A stretch of 37,328 nucleotides of DNA, taken from Oscillospiraceae bacterium (GTDB lineage Bacteria > Bacillota > Clostridia > Oscillospirales > Ruminococcaceae). The notes under the pieces were generated by a model. It was not told the origin of the DNA and ran no database searches. It saw only the letters and a program-made list of their open reading frames with translations. Positions 14,788 through 22,629 of this stretch are shown piece by piece. Made by a program: the position numbers and the translations under genes. Position 1 is the stretch's first letter; the number at the start of each line of letters is the position of its first letter. The DNA lies in NCBI GenBank assembly GCA_900770285.1, contig CAAGJO010000027.1, positions 1 to 37,328 of the forward strand, given 5' to 3'.

Positions 14788-16068
14788 ATGTTGGATATTA
14801 AGTTGATAAGAACTGATCCGGAGTTGGTAAAACAAAACATTAAGAATAAGTTTCAGGATGAAAAAATCAAACTGGTAGATGAAGTTCTGGAGCTTGATGT
14901 TGAATTCAGATCAGCTAAAACAAAAGCAGACGACCTTCGTGCCCAGAGAAATAAGATGTCAAAAGAAATTGGCGGACTTATGGCAAAAGGCTTAAAGGAA
15001 GAAGCTGAAAAGGTAAAAGCAGATGTTAAAAAGCTTGGTTCAGATCTTGAAGATCTTGCAAAGAAAGAATCTGAACTAAGTGAAGAAATCCGCAAGAGAA
15101 TGCTTGTTATACCTAATATTATTGACAAATCAGTTCCAATAGGCAAAGATGACAGCGAAAATGTGGAAATTGAACGCTTCGGCGAACCTGTTGTTCCTGA
15201 TTTTGAAGTTCCTTATCATGTTGATATTATGGAAAGATTCAACGGTATTGATTTGGATGCAGCAAGAAAAACCAGCGGAAACGGTTTTTATTATCTTTGC
15301 GGCGATATAGCAAGACTTCATTCCTCAATCCTTTCTTATGCCAGAGATTTTATGATTGACAGAGGCTTTACATATTATATTCCGCCGTTTATGATCAGAT
15401 CCAATGTTGTCAACGGTGTTATGAGCTTCAGTGAAATGGAAGATATGATGTATAAAATTGAGGGAGAGGACCTTTATCTTATCGGAACATCGGAACATTC
15501 GATGATCGGTAAGTTTATTGATACAATTACCCCTGAAAGCGAACTCCCAAAAACACTTACAAGCTATTCACCTTGTTTCAGAAAAGAAGTAGGCGCTCAC
15601 GGCATTGAAGAACGCGGCGTTTATCGTATTCATCAGTTTGAAAAGCAGGAAATGATAGTTGTCTGCAAACCTGAAGACAGCATGGACTGGTACAATAAAC
15701 TCTGTCAGCATACAGTTGATTTCTTCAGAAGTCTTGATATTCCGGTAAGAACACTTGAGTGCTGTTCAGGCGATTTGGCAGACCTTAAGGTCAAGAGCTG
15801 TGATGTTGAGGCATGGAGTCCTCGCCAGAAGAAGTATTTTGAGGTCGGAAGCTGTTCAAATCTTGGCGATGCTCAGGCAAGACGTCTTGGCATCAGAATA
15901 AAAGCGGAGGACGGTTCAAAGTATTTTGCACATACATTGAACAACACAGTTGTTGCACCTCCCAGAATGTTGATTGCATTCTTAGAAAATAATCTTAATG
16001 AGGACGGAACAGTAAGAATTCCTGAACCTTTGAGAATGTATATGGGTGGTAAGGATCATATTGGATAA
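14788..16068 (+). CDS. serS: Seryl-tRNA synthetase, archaeal-like motif variant
   Basis: Class II synthetase that charges tRNA-Ser. Start ATG 14788 (MLDIKLIR) follows GGAGGAAAA; the in-frame ATG at 14773 has no ribosome-binding site. Residues about 25-105 form the antiparallel coiled-coil tRNA arm. Motif 2 reads CFRKEVGAHGIEERGVYRIHQF and motif 3 reads TLNNTVVAPPRMLIAFLENN, with the class II motif 3 Arg retained. The segment TSEHSM replaces the TAEVPL of E. coli. These variants resemble archaeal SerRS as I remember them more than E. coli or Bacillus. At 426 aa the length is normal, and no other serS is in the window. Confidence 0.93.
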   Translation: MLDIKLIRTDPELVKQNIKNKFQDEKIKLVDEVLELDVEFRSAKTKADDLRAQRNKMSKEIGGLMAKGLKEEAEKVKADVKKLGSDLEDLAKKESELSEEIRKRMLVIPNIIDKSVPIGKDDSENVEIERFGEPVVPDFEVPYHVDIMERFNGIDLDAARKTSGNGFYYLCGDIARLHSSILSYARDFMIDRGFTYYIPPFMIRSNVVNGVMSFSEMEDMMYKIEGEDLYLIGTSEHSMIGKFIDTITPESELPKTLTSYSPCFRKEVGAHGIEERGVYRIHQFEKQEMIVVCKPEDSMDWYNKLCQHTVDFFRSLDIPVRTLECCSGDLADLKVKSCDVEAWSPRQKKYFEVGSCSNLGDAQARRLGIRIKAEDGSKYFAHTLNNTVVAPPRMLIAFLENNLNEDGTVRIPEPLRMYMGGKDHIG

Positions 16069-16086
16069 TGCTGTAGTTTTGTGGGG

Positions 16087-16121
16087 AAAGGGGTTATTTC
16101 TGTTGCAGAAATGTGACCTTT
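16087..16121 (+). promoter_or_regulatory. Hairpin between serS and azlC (terminator, attenuator or start-site structure)
   Basis: ATTTCTG (16096-16102) and CAGAAAT (16106-16112) form a perfect 7-bp stem with a 3-nt loop. An outer AAAGG/CCTTT pairing is possible after a small internal loop. It ends 4 nt before the azlC ATG, which has no adjacent ribosome-binding site. The T-run is short, so termination would be partial. Confidence 0.5.
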
Positions 16122-16125
16122 TCAT

Positions 16126-16851
16126 ATGAAAAAGAAGAATTTTATACGTGGTTTAAAGGACGGTATCCCAATTGCTTTGGGATACCTGTCCGTTTCATTT
16201 GGTTTCGGAATAATGGCTGTTCAGGACGGTATTTCACCATTTTGGGCAGTCATAATATCCTTGACCAATGTTACATCAGCAGGACAGGTTGCAGGAATTT
16301 CGCTTATAGCGGCTGGCGGGACATATATCGAAATGGCGGGAACTCAGCTTGTTATTAATCTTAGGTATGCGCTTATGAGCCTTTCTCTCTCTCAAAAGCT
16401 TGATAAAAAATTTACTCTGCTCAGCCGTCTTGCAGTTTCTTTTGGAATAACTGATGAAATTTTTGCCGTAGCTTCCGGAAGACCCGAAGAGGTTTCAAAA
16501 GAATATATGGGCGGACTTATTTCTCTTCCTGTTATGGGTTGGGTTCTGGGAACGCTGCTGGGAGGTGTAGCAGGAGAAATTCTTCCTGCAAAAATCAATG
16601 CTGCTCTTGGCATTGCAATTTACGGAATGTTTATTGCAATAGTTGTCCCCGCAGTTAAAAAGTCAAAAGGCGCTCTTATTGTAGTGCTTATATCGGTAAT
16701 TCTAAGCTGCTGTTTAAAATACATTCCTGTTATAAATAAAATTTCAAGCGGTTTTGCCATTATTATTTGTGCTATTATGGGTTCACTTGTTGGTGCAGTT
16801 TTCTTTCCTGTTAATGTGGATGAACAGGCGGTGACAGAAGATGAATCATAG
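16126..16851 (+). CDS. azlC: AzlC-family branched-chain amino acid exporter subunit
   Basis: Large subunit of the AzlCD permease, which exports branched-chain amino acids and analogues such as azaleucine. The 241 residues have the family start (RGLKDGIPIALGYLSVSFGFG), the ITDEIFAVA segment and several membrane segments. An in-frame TGA lies four codons upstream, so ATG 16126 is the first ATG; there is no clear ribosome-binding site next to it, only AAAGGGG 33 nt away on the far side of a hairpin. It overlaps azlD by 11 bp. Confidence 0.93.
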   Translation: MKKKNFIRGLKDGIPIALGYLSVSFGFGIMAVQDGISPFWAVIISLTNVTSAGQVAGISLIAAGGTYIEMAGTQLVINLRYALMSLSLSQKLDKKFTLLSRLAVSFGITDEIFAVASGRPEEVSKEYMGGLISLPVMGWVLGTLLGGVAGEILPAKINAALGIAIYGMFIAIVVPAVKKSKGALIVVLISVILSCCLKYIPVINKISSGFAIIICAIMGSLVGAVFFPVNVDEQAVTEDES

Positions 16852-17158
16852 CATTGTAATTTATGTGGCAGTAATGGCGGTAGTCACTTATCTTATCAGG
16901 GCAATACCTTTAGCGGCATTCCGGAGAAAAATTAACAGCCGTTTTATTCGCAGCTTTTTATACTATGTGCCTTATGCTGTTCTTGGTGCAATGACTATTC
17001 CGGCTATATTTTATTCCACCGGAGATTTAATTTCATCGTTAGTCGGCACAATAACGGCATTAATTCTGGCTTATTTCAATCGTTCATTGATAGTTGTCGC
17101 AGTTTCAGCGTCTCTGGCAGCCTATCTTACAGAGCTTGCTGTGGCGTTTTTTAGATAA
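16841..17158 (+). CDS. azlD: AzlD-family small subunit
   Basis: Small membrane partner of AzlC: 105 aa with three or four hydrophobic segments and the family-like YLIRAIPLAAFRRK and YVPYAVLGAMTIPAIF stretches. The ATG lies within azlC (GACAGAAGATG context) and the genes overlap by 11 bp. Its TAA is part of the TAAAGGAG ribosome-binding site of mnmE, so azlC-azlD-mnmE are likely one operon. Confidence 0.93.
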   Translation: MNHSIVIYVAVMAVVTYLIRAIPLAAFRRKINSRFIRSFLYYVPYAVLGAMTIPAIFYSTGDLISSLVGTITALILAYFNRSLIVVAVSASLAAYLTELAVAFFR

Positions 17159-17168
17159 AGGAGATTTT

Positions 17169-18542
17169 ATGTCAACAATATGTGCAGTTTCCACTCCTCT
17201 TGCGCAGGGTGGAATTTCAGTAATCAGAATCAGCGGTGAAAACGCTTTGACTGTTGCTGAAAAGATTTTTAAACCTTTTGGCAGTAAAACAATAGAGCAA
17301 ATGCCCGGTCATACCTGTGTTTACGGACGAGTTATAAATCCCAATGATAACCGTCAGATTGATGATGCATTGCTTACAGTTTTCAGAGCTCCGAAGTCAT
17401 ATACGGGAGAGGATACAGCAGAAATATCATGTCATGGCGGTGTATTTGTTACAAAAGAGGTTCTGCGTCTTTGCATTGATGCAGGAGCAAAGCTTGCAGA
17501 TAAAGGCGAGTTTACCAAACGTGCATTCATAAACGGAAAGTTGACTCTTACTCAGGCTGAATCGGTAATGGACCTTATTTCAGCGCAGGGAGAACAGTCA
17601 TTGAGGTCGGCAAATCTGACAAGAGAAGGTCGTTTGTTTAAAGAAATTTCTGCGTCCGCAAAAGAACTGGTGCATATTCTTGGAGAGCTTGGAGCATGGG
17701 TTGATTATCCAGAGGAGGATTTGCCTGAGGTTGAAGTTCCCGCTCTGACGTCATCTATACAGTCAGTTTTATCTACTATAAACAGAATATTGTCAGATTA
17801 TGACAGTGGAATGATTTTGCGAAACGGTGCTGATACTGTAATAGCAGGGAAACCAAATGTTGGTAAATCAACGCTTATGAATATGCTTTTGGGATATGAC
17901 CGTTCAATTGTCACACATATAGCAGGAACGACCCGTGATGTAATAGAAGAAACTGCACGTCTTGGCGAGATTACTCTTAAAATATCTGACACAGCCGGAA
18001 TCAGAAAGGCTGACAATCCTGTTGAGCAAGTGGGAGTTGAGCTGGCACGCAAGAAAATAAAAGGCTGTGATGTTGTTATAGCTGTTTTTGATAGTTCCAA
18101 ACCTTTGGATGATGAGGACTACGAGCTTTTAGACTATATTACAAAGCATGATAAGCGGCTTCTTATAGTGCTTAACAAGTCTGATTTGACTTGTGTACTT
18201 ACACCTGAACAAATGGCTGAATACAGCCAATACTGTGTTGTTATTTCTGCGAAGAACAACCAAGGCAGAGAAGATATTGTTGAAAAGCTCAGTGAGATTT
18301 TTTCTTTAGGTGAATTTGATCCAGACAGTACTATATATGCAAATGAGCGTCAAAAAGCTTGTGCCGAAACTGCTAAAAAGCAGCTGGAGCTTGCTCTGGA
18401 CGCCTTAAGTATGGGTGATACTTTAGATGCTGTTACTGTTACATTAGACGCAGCAGCAAATGCATTGCTGGAGCTTACAGGAGAAAAGGCGTCTGATGCA
18501 GTTGTCAATGAAGTCTTTTCTAAATTCTGCGTTGGAAAATAA
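17169..18542 (+). CDS. mnmE: tRNA modification GTPase MnmE (TrmE)
   Basis: With MnmG it installs the (carboxymethyl)aminomethyl group at wobble U34 of certain tRNAs. The start ATG 17169 follows AAAGGAG; a longer open frame from 17094 runs inside azlD and is not used. The 457 aa show the N-terminal folate-binding domain (STICAVSTPLAQGGISVIRISG), the helical domain, the embedded G domain with GKPNVGKST, an IAGTTRD switch, DTAG and NKSD, and the C-terminal CVGK with the catalytic Cys454. Its usual partner mnmG is not in the window, so the canonical mnmE-mnmG-rsmG-parA order is broken here. Confidence 0.96.
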   Translation: MSTICAVSTPLAQGGISVIRISGENALTVAEKIFKPFGSKTIEQMPGHTCVYGRVINPNDNRQIDDALLTVFRAPKSYTGEDTAEISCHGGVFVTKEVLRLCIDAGAKLADKGEFTKRAFINGKLTLTQAESVMDLISAQGEQSLRSANLTREGRLFKEISASAKELVHILGELGAWVDYPEEDLPEVEVPALTSSIQSVLSTINRILSDYDSGMILRNGADTVIAGKPNVGKSTLMNMLLGYDRSIVTHIAGTTRDVIEETARLGEITLKISDTAGIRKADNPVEQVGVELARKKIKGCDVVIAVFDSSKPLDDEDYELLDYITKHDKRLLIVLNKSDLTCVLTPEQMAEYSQYCVVISAKNNQGREDIVEKLSEIFSLGEFDPDSTIYANERQKACAETAKKQLELALDALSMGDTLDAVTVTLDAAANALLELTGEKASDAVVNEVFSKFCVGK

Positions 18543-18550
18543 TTTTATGC

Positions 18551-18579
18551 AAAAAAATACAGACCGTAAAGGTCTGTAT
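18551..18579 (-). terminator. Minus-strand intrinsic terminator after mnmE
   Basis: A perfect 9-bp stem (ATACAGACC / GGTCTGTAT, loop GTAAA) followed on the minus strand by seven T. On the plus strand there is no T-run. It would stop transcription arriving from sfsA across the tRNA region. Confidence 0.7.
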
Positions 18580-18622
18580 AAAACAAAAACAATGTGTAGA
18601 ACAAAAGAAAGGAGACAACAAA

Positions 18623-18655
18623 ATGAATGTTAAATTACATAATAGTAATATTTAA
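18623..18655 (+). CDS. Ten-codon ORF with strong ribosome-binding site (putative leader peptide)
   Basis: AAAGGAG is followed 8 nt later by ATG and ten codons giving MNVKLHNSNI, then TAA. The site is as good as that of any neighbouring gene. A hairpin terminator starts 23 bp after the stop. There is no gene it clearly leads into, since mnmE is upstream and the tRNA has its own promoter. Could be a chance ORF, a leader peptide or a small protein; nothing in the peptide is recognisable. Confidence 0.3.
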   Translation: MNVKLHNSNI

Positions 18656-18677
18656 CACAATTATATTATAACTCTTA

Positions 18678-18700
18678 TTTGACTTACAGTCAAGTTTTTT
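18678..18700 (+). terminator. Plus-strand terminator after mnmE and the mini-ORF
   Basis: TTGACT-TAC-AGTCAA with an extra G-T pair, followed by six T (18695-18700). A likely end point of the parA-to-mnmE transcript. Confidence 0.65.
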
Positions 18701-18864
18701 CGACAAAATATTACCTTGTTTTATCCTATTTCAGCGTTTTTCACAAGCTTTTTCTTTAGTTTTTATGCATAAAAAACAAGTCAATATTTCCATGTTTACA
18801 TAATTTTCACAGTATTAAACTATGTGAATTTTTTATGAATCTTTTCTTTTAAAAAGTTAATCGC
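18701..18864. other. Gene-free stretch with one orphan hairpin
   Basis: A+T-rich, no ORF worth naming. TTCACA (18806-18811) and TGTGAA (18823-18828) form a hairpin followed by six T (18829-18834), terminator-like on the plus strand. No transcript for it to end is evident between 18701 and 18806. Confidence 0.4.
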
Positions 18865-18893
18865 TTGACTTTATTATATCTTTATGCTATAAT
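18865..18893 (+). promoter_or_regulatory. Promoter of tRNA-Arg
   Basis: TTGACT (18865-18870), 17 nt, TATAAT (18888-18893), 12 bp before the tRNA: a strong sigma-A promoter. Confidence 0.8.
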
Positions 18894-18905
18894 AATTAAG
18901 TTGAA

Positions 18906-18982
18906 GCGCTGTTAGCTCAGCTGGATAGAGTGACTGGCTACGAACCAGTAGGCCAGGGGTTCGAATCCCTTACAGCGCACCA
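18906..18982 (+). tRNA. tRNA-Arg, anticodon ACG
   Basis: 77 nt including an encoded CCA (18980-18982). The acceptor stem GCGCTGT/ACAGCGC (18906-18912/18972-18978) is perfect. The anticodon stem ACTGG/CCAGT encloses loop CTACGAA with ACG at 18940-18942, and the T-loop is TTCGAAT. A34 is expected to be edited to inosine so that it reads CGU, CGC and CGA. It has its own promoter and terminator. Confidence 0.97.
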
Positions 18983-19020
18983 AAACACCATGACTTATCA
19001 TAAAAGTCATGGTGTTTTTT
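18983..19020 (+). terminator. Terminator of tRNA-Arg
   Basis: AACACCATGACTT and AAGTCATGGTGTT form a 13-bp perfect stem with a 7-nt loop, followed by a T-run, immediately after the tRNA. Confidence 0.88.
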
Positions 19021-19048
19021 ATATGCCTTTTGAATATCTTATTGAATT

Positions 19049-19741
19049 TTATAATCTTATTTCTACAGGATATCCCGCTTCAATGCTTGTAGGTGTTACA
19101 ATGCTGTCAAGAGCAATGATGTTAACGCCTGCTTTTTTTGCAGCTTTTAAAGCATTTCCGAAATCTTCATGTGTAGCATAATTAGGTGTAAAATATTTTA
19201 CATTATTCATTTGTATAAGAAAAATGATGTATGCTTCAAAGCCCTTTGATTTGCAGCTGATAAGCTCGTTAATGTGTTTTAAACCTCGCTGGGTAGGTGC
19301 ATCGGGAAACATACAAACTCCATTGTTTTCAAGGGTGCAGCCTTTAACTTCCGCATAAGCTTTTCGGCTTCCGTCAGCTGATTCAATATAGAAATCAAAC
19401 CGTGAATTTTCGTATACGCTTTCAGGCTTTACAGCAGCGCTTTTTCCAAGCAGATTGCTGTCTTTCAACCATTGTTCAATAACTTTGTTGGGAATCTGAC
19501 TGTCCATGTTTATGAGCCGCTCTCCTTTTTCTACAGCCACAAGATCATAGGCAGTTTTGCGGTTTGGATTGTCCGATTTTTCAAGATATATAACGGAATC
19601 AGGTATAAGAAGTTCCCTGCACCGTCCTGTATTCTTTACATGACAGATTACGGGTTGTCCATTGATTTCTGCATTGGCAATAAATCGGTTAGGACGTGAT
19701 TTAAAAATTCCTTTATGTATGTTTTTATATTCAATAGCCAT
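19049..19741 (-). CDS. sfsA: SfsA family protein
   Basis: Family of putative DNA-binding proteins or nucleases, first linked to maltose metabolism in E. coli. Signatures are HVKNTGRCRELL (about 34-45), FDFYIE, AEVKGCTL (about 130-137), MFPDAPTQRGLKH and the C-terminal ALDSIVT. ATG 19741 (MAIEYKN) has AGGAGA 6 nt upstream; the ATG at 19765 does not. The 230 aa match the usual length. It follows the L,D-transpeptidase gene after a hairpin. The cellular role is uncertain. Confidence 0.92.
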   Translation of the reverse strand: MAIEYKNIHKGIFKSRPNRFIANAEINGQPVICHVKNTGRCRELLIPDSVIYLEKSDNPNRKTAYDLVAVEKGERLINMDSQIPNKVIEQWLKDSNLLGKSAAVKPESVYENSRFDFYIESADGSRKAYAEVKGCTLENNGVCMFPDAPTQRGLKHINELISCKSKGFEAYIIFLIQMNNVKYFTPNYATHEDFGNALKAAKKAGVNIIALDSIVTPTSIEAGYPVEIRL

Positions 19742-19757
19742 ATTTTCTCCTACAGTA

Positions 19758-19792
19758 AAAGCCACTTTTGATTTTGCATCAGAAGTGGCTTT
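19758..19792 (-). terminator. Hairpin between the L,D-transpeptidase gene and sfsA
   Basis: AAAGCCACTT (19758-19767) and AAGTGGCTTT (19783-19792) form a perfect 10-bp stem, extendable inside by TGAT/ATCA. The minus-strand T-run is short (TTTT), so termination may be partial and sfsA may be read through; no separate sfsA promoter is evident. Confidence 0.55.
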
Positions 19793-19796
19793 ATTG

Positions 19797-21299
19797 TTAT
19801 CTTGCTGATTTGTAATACATTACTACCGGTGTTCCCATTGGAACGTTATCATAGACGTATTTTGCGTCTTCTAAAGTCATGTTTATGCAGCCATGGGAAC
19901 CGTTGTATTTATATATTTCACCGCCAAAGTAACCGTTTCTCCAGGTTGAGTCATGTAATCCGATACCAACGATTGCAACTCTTGTCCAGTAGTTTGCAAA
20001 GCTGTTCCACTTGTCTCCATCGCTGTTTGAGCCTTTCATTTCATAGTCTGTAGCTTTCTGCCATACTTTGTATACACCGGGCAAGGTGGTTCTTGCTTCT
20101 GAGGTTGTTTGTCCTGAAACAATGTCGCACTCATGAACTTTCTTTCCGTTTTTATAATACCATAAATGCTGTGCGGTGAGGTCAATCTCAATGTAAGTCT
20201 TTCCGATATCATCATTTGCTGTTCTTGCAGATTTGACGCCTGTAAAAACATAGTTTCCGTCAGCATAGTATATCGGATCAACGCTTGCAACGTCTTTGCC
20301 TTTTTTTATAAGACTGCACAGAAGGTCGCAGGTCTTTTCCTGATCAATCCACCAGCCGTATTTTGCATCACTGCTTGTTGGTATTATAATATCTCCCTGC
20401 AAAGTTGCGTGGAATTTTCTTTCGGTGTTATATGTATCATATTTTTTTGCCAACTTTTCAACATAAGTCATGACTTTGTCACGGTTTGCAGTAAGATTAC
20501 CCTTGCTGTCAACCTCAATCATGTCTACAATTGTGCTTCCGTTAAGAGTCTCTTTTGTATAGTCAAAATTAATGTTGATTTTTTGCTTGGCAGCAGCTTC
20601 AAACTTGGAAAGTGTGTCTTTAAGATCTTCGGACTTGATTTCAGGATCAATATAACATCCGGAATCCTCAGCTTTCAGGTTAAGATTGTCCTTTGAAACC
20701 TGTTCAATAATATACTTAATAAGTACATCACGGTTCATATTATCGCCGTAAACTTCAGGCTTAATTTCAAAGCCACTGTCAGTTTTAACAATTTTTGCAT
20801 TTGAGTTTTTAGTTTTTCCCCAATCGGCATTTTTAAGAAGCTTTGTAAGCTTTTTTGTATCAAATTTTGATTTTGGTGTAAATGTTTCTGTGTTATCGTT
20901 AAAATAGCTGTTAAACCATTTGTTGTGGTCAACACGTGCATAAACTGTTGAAAGCTCATCCAGGGTGTCCAGTTTATAATCAAAATCTGCTGTAGGAATT
21001 GTAACAAGAGTATTGTCACGTTTTTCAATATTGAGGTGAGTGGTACTTGTCTTGTCAGAGAAAAGAAGTTTTGCTTCATCAAGAGTTTTTCCGCTGACGT
21101 CAACTCCATTTATAGTAGTATTCGGAAGAAATGTGTTGCTGTATTTTTTGTTTCCATAGGAGAATAATGCAATTATAACTCCAAGAATAATAATGAGAAC
21201 CAATACAATGATTCCGAAAATCAGGACTAAGTTTTTCTTTTTCTTTTGAACGTCTGAGTTTTTTTCTGTTGTCTTTTTCTGTGAAACTTTTGTTGCCAT
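19797..21299 (-). CDS. L,D-transpeptidase (YkuD domain) with N-terminal membrane anchor
   Basis: Cell-wall enzyme that makes 3-3 peptidoglycan cross-links or attaches proteins. Residues 1-23 are Lys-rich and cytoplasmic, and 24-47 form one membrane anchor. About 60-320 form repeated peptidoglycan-binding-4-type modules (NTTINGVDVSGKTLDEA). The YkuD domain follows (YIEIDLTAQHLWYY onward), with the catalytic motif SHGCINM and Cys471. HDS is present about 20 residues earlier. The total of 500 aa is typical for the anchored form in Clostridia, in some of which 3-3 links are abundant. It has its own promoter at 21342-21370. Confidence 0.93.
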   Translation of the reverse strand: MATKVSQKKTTEKNSDVQKKKKNLVLIFGIIVLVLIIILGVIIALFSYGNKKYSNTFLPNTTINGVDVSGKTLDEAKLLFSDKTSTTHLNIEKRDNTLVTIPTADFDYKLDTLDELSTVYARVDHNKWFNSYFNDNTETFTPKSKFDTKKLTKLLKNADWGKTKNSNAKIVKTDSGFEIKPEVYGDNMNRDVLIKYIIEQVSKDNLNLKAEDSGCYIDPEIKSEDLKDTLSKFEAAAKQKININFDYTKETLNGSTIVDMIEVDSKGNLTANRDKVMTYVEKLAKKYDTYNTERKFHATLQGDIIIPTSSDAKYGWWIDQEKTCDLLCSLIKKGKDVASVDPIYYADGNYVFTGVKSARTANDDIGKTYIEIDLTAQHLWYYKNGKKVHECDIVSGQTTSEARTTLPGVYKVWQKATDYEMKGSNSDGDKWNSFANYWTRVAIVGIGLHDSTWRNGYFGGEIYKYNGSHGCINMTLEDAKYVYDNVPMGTPVVMYYKSAR

Positions 21300-21341
21300 T
21301 GATAATTTCCTTTCTTTTTATTTTATTTTTCTGTCTGTTTC

Positions 21342-21370
21342 ATTATAGCATATAAGAAAAGCATATTCAA
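21342..21370 (-). promoter_or_regulatory. Promoter of the L,D-transpeptidase gene
   Basis: Minus strand TTGAAT (21370-21365), 17 nt, TATAAT (21347-21342). It is independent of the upstream GH5 unit, from which a terminator separates it. Confidence 0.7.
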
Positions 21371-21405
21371 GGTTTGATACCAAATTGAAACCATTTTAAG
21401 ATAAC

Positions 21406-21436
21406 AAAAAAAGACAGTATTTTTGCTGTCTTTTTT
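21406..21436. terminator. Terminator after the GH5 gene
   Basis: GACAG (21413-21417) and CTGTC (21426-21430) flanked by A7 and T6, active on paper in both directions. It closes the DUF1015 to GH5 unit. Confidence 0.75.
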
Positions 21437-21442
21437 GTACAT

Positions 21443-22612
21443 TTATTCATTGTTTACTGTATCCATAATTGCATCAACAATCTCTTTAAATTTCCATGAT
21501 GCAGGAATTTCACGGTTAAGCAGTCCGAAGTTTTCTCCATTGCCGAAAAACGCACCGTTATCCCACCAAAGACATGGTACACCAGATTGTTTTGCTGTTT
21601 TGAGATAATATTTGACCCACTCAATACGGTCATCATCGTTAAACTTATTCATTGCACCGAATTCTCCAATTATAACAGGAATGTTTTTTGATAAGAATAT
21701 TCGGTCAATATTTGAAAACAAGCTGTCGATGGAAACAGTATCGCTTTTATCGCTGAATTTATCTGTGCCGTTTTTGTCCAGAGCAAAAGTGTAAGGCAGA
21801 TAAGCATGAATTGATACAATGAGTTTGTCGTCTGTATCGCTTGGCAGCTTTATAGCTTCCATAGAGCCTGTCATTGATGAGGCTGCATAGCCGGTAATCA
21901 GGAGGTGACGCTTTTGGTTGTTTCCGCCTGAATTCCGTACTGCATCGTAAAATGCTTTTTCATAATCATTTATTATATTCTGAGCTTCAGGAGTTCCGTC
22001 TGTCCATTCGCTTGAAGTATCACGCAGGCGAGGTTCGTTAAAGCCTTCAAAAAGTAAATGCTCGTCATAGCCTTTGAATTCCTCTGCTATTTGTGACCAC
22101 AAGGCAGTAATTTGCTTTATGTCCTCGTCTTTGTTTTCACTGTTTGGAAAGTACCATTCTTCGTGATGAGTGTTGAGAATAACATACATATCGTTGTCAA
22201 TTCCATAGTCAACAATTTCTTTGACCCTTGCCATCCAGTCCTTGTCTACGTTATAATCCTTGTCCATATGCTTGTCCCATGTTACAGGTATACGGAGGAC
22301 ATTAAACCCCGAATCTTTTACAAGCTTTATCATATCTTCACGAGTTTTTGGATTTCCCCATGATGTTTCAGCATCAAGTCCGTCTGCACCGGTTGACTCC
22401 ATTGTGTTGCCTAGATTCCAGCCAACTTTCATTTGGGCAACAAGTTCTTTTGCAGAAATATCTTTTATGGGCTTTGCGTTTTCATCACTTGTTTGCTCTG
22501 TTCTGCTTTGATTGCCGTTGTTTGAGCTGCTGTCGGATGAACTGCCGCAGCCGGCAAAAATGCTCATAGCAAGAAATGCAGAAAGCATAATTGAAAGCAT
22601 TTTCTTTAACAT
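21443..22612 (-). CDS. Glycoside hydrolase family 5 lipoprotein (endoglucanase or mannanase)
   Basis: Extracellular beta-glycanase on a lipid anchor. A signal peptide with lipobox FAGC puts the lipidated Cys at 22, then a Ser/Asn-rich linker to about 48. The catalytic domain shows VGWNLGNTMES (63-73), LRIPVTW (106-112), the acid/base Glu193 in FEGFNEPR and the nucleophile Glu317 in IIGEFGA. The order and WNLGN/TSWGNP motifs suggest GH5 subfamily 4, but cellulase, xyloglucanase and mannanase cannot be told apart by eye. No carbohydrate-binding or dockerin module is present. It ends the DUF1015-epimerase-PHP-GH5 unit, 17 bp after PHP. Confidence 0.92.
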   Translation of the reverse strand: MLKKMLSIMLSAFLAMSIFAGCGSSSDSSSNNGNQSRTEQTSDENAKPIKDISAKELVAQMKVGWNLGNTMESTGADGLDAETSWGNPKTREDMIKLVKDSGFNVLRIPVTWDKHMDKDYNVDKDWMARVKEIVDYGIDNDMYVILNTHHEEWYFPNSENKDEDIKQITALWSQIAEEFKGYDEHLLFEGFNEPRLRDTSSEWTDGTPEAQNIINDYEKAFYDAVRNSGGNNQKRHLLITGYAASSMTGSMEAIKLPSDTDDKLIVSIHAYLPYTFALDKNGTDKFSDKSDTVSIDSLFSNIDRIFLSKNIPVIIGEFGAMNKFNDDDRIEWVKYYLKTAKQSGVPCLWWDNGAFFGNGENFGLLNREIPASWKFKEIVDAIMDTVNNE

Positions 22613-22629
22613 ATCCTACACCTCTGTTG

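Noticed and set aside
20166..20696. 176-codon open frame on the plus strand
   Set aside because: It lies wholly antisense to the well-supported L,D-transpeptidase gene, has no ribosome-binding site and shows no family pattern.
20933..20938. CACGTG core inside the L,D-transpeptidase gene as a third parS site
   Set aside because: The flanks read GTCAA and CATAA, not GTTNC and GNAAC; only the 6-bp core matches.
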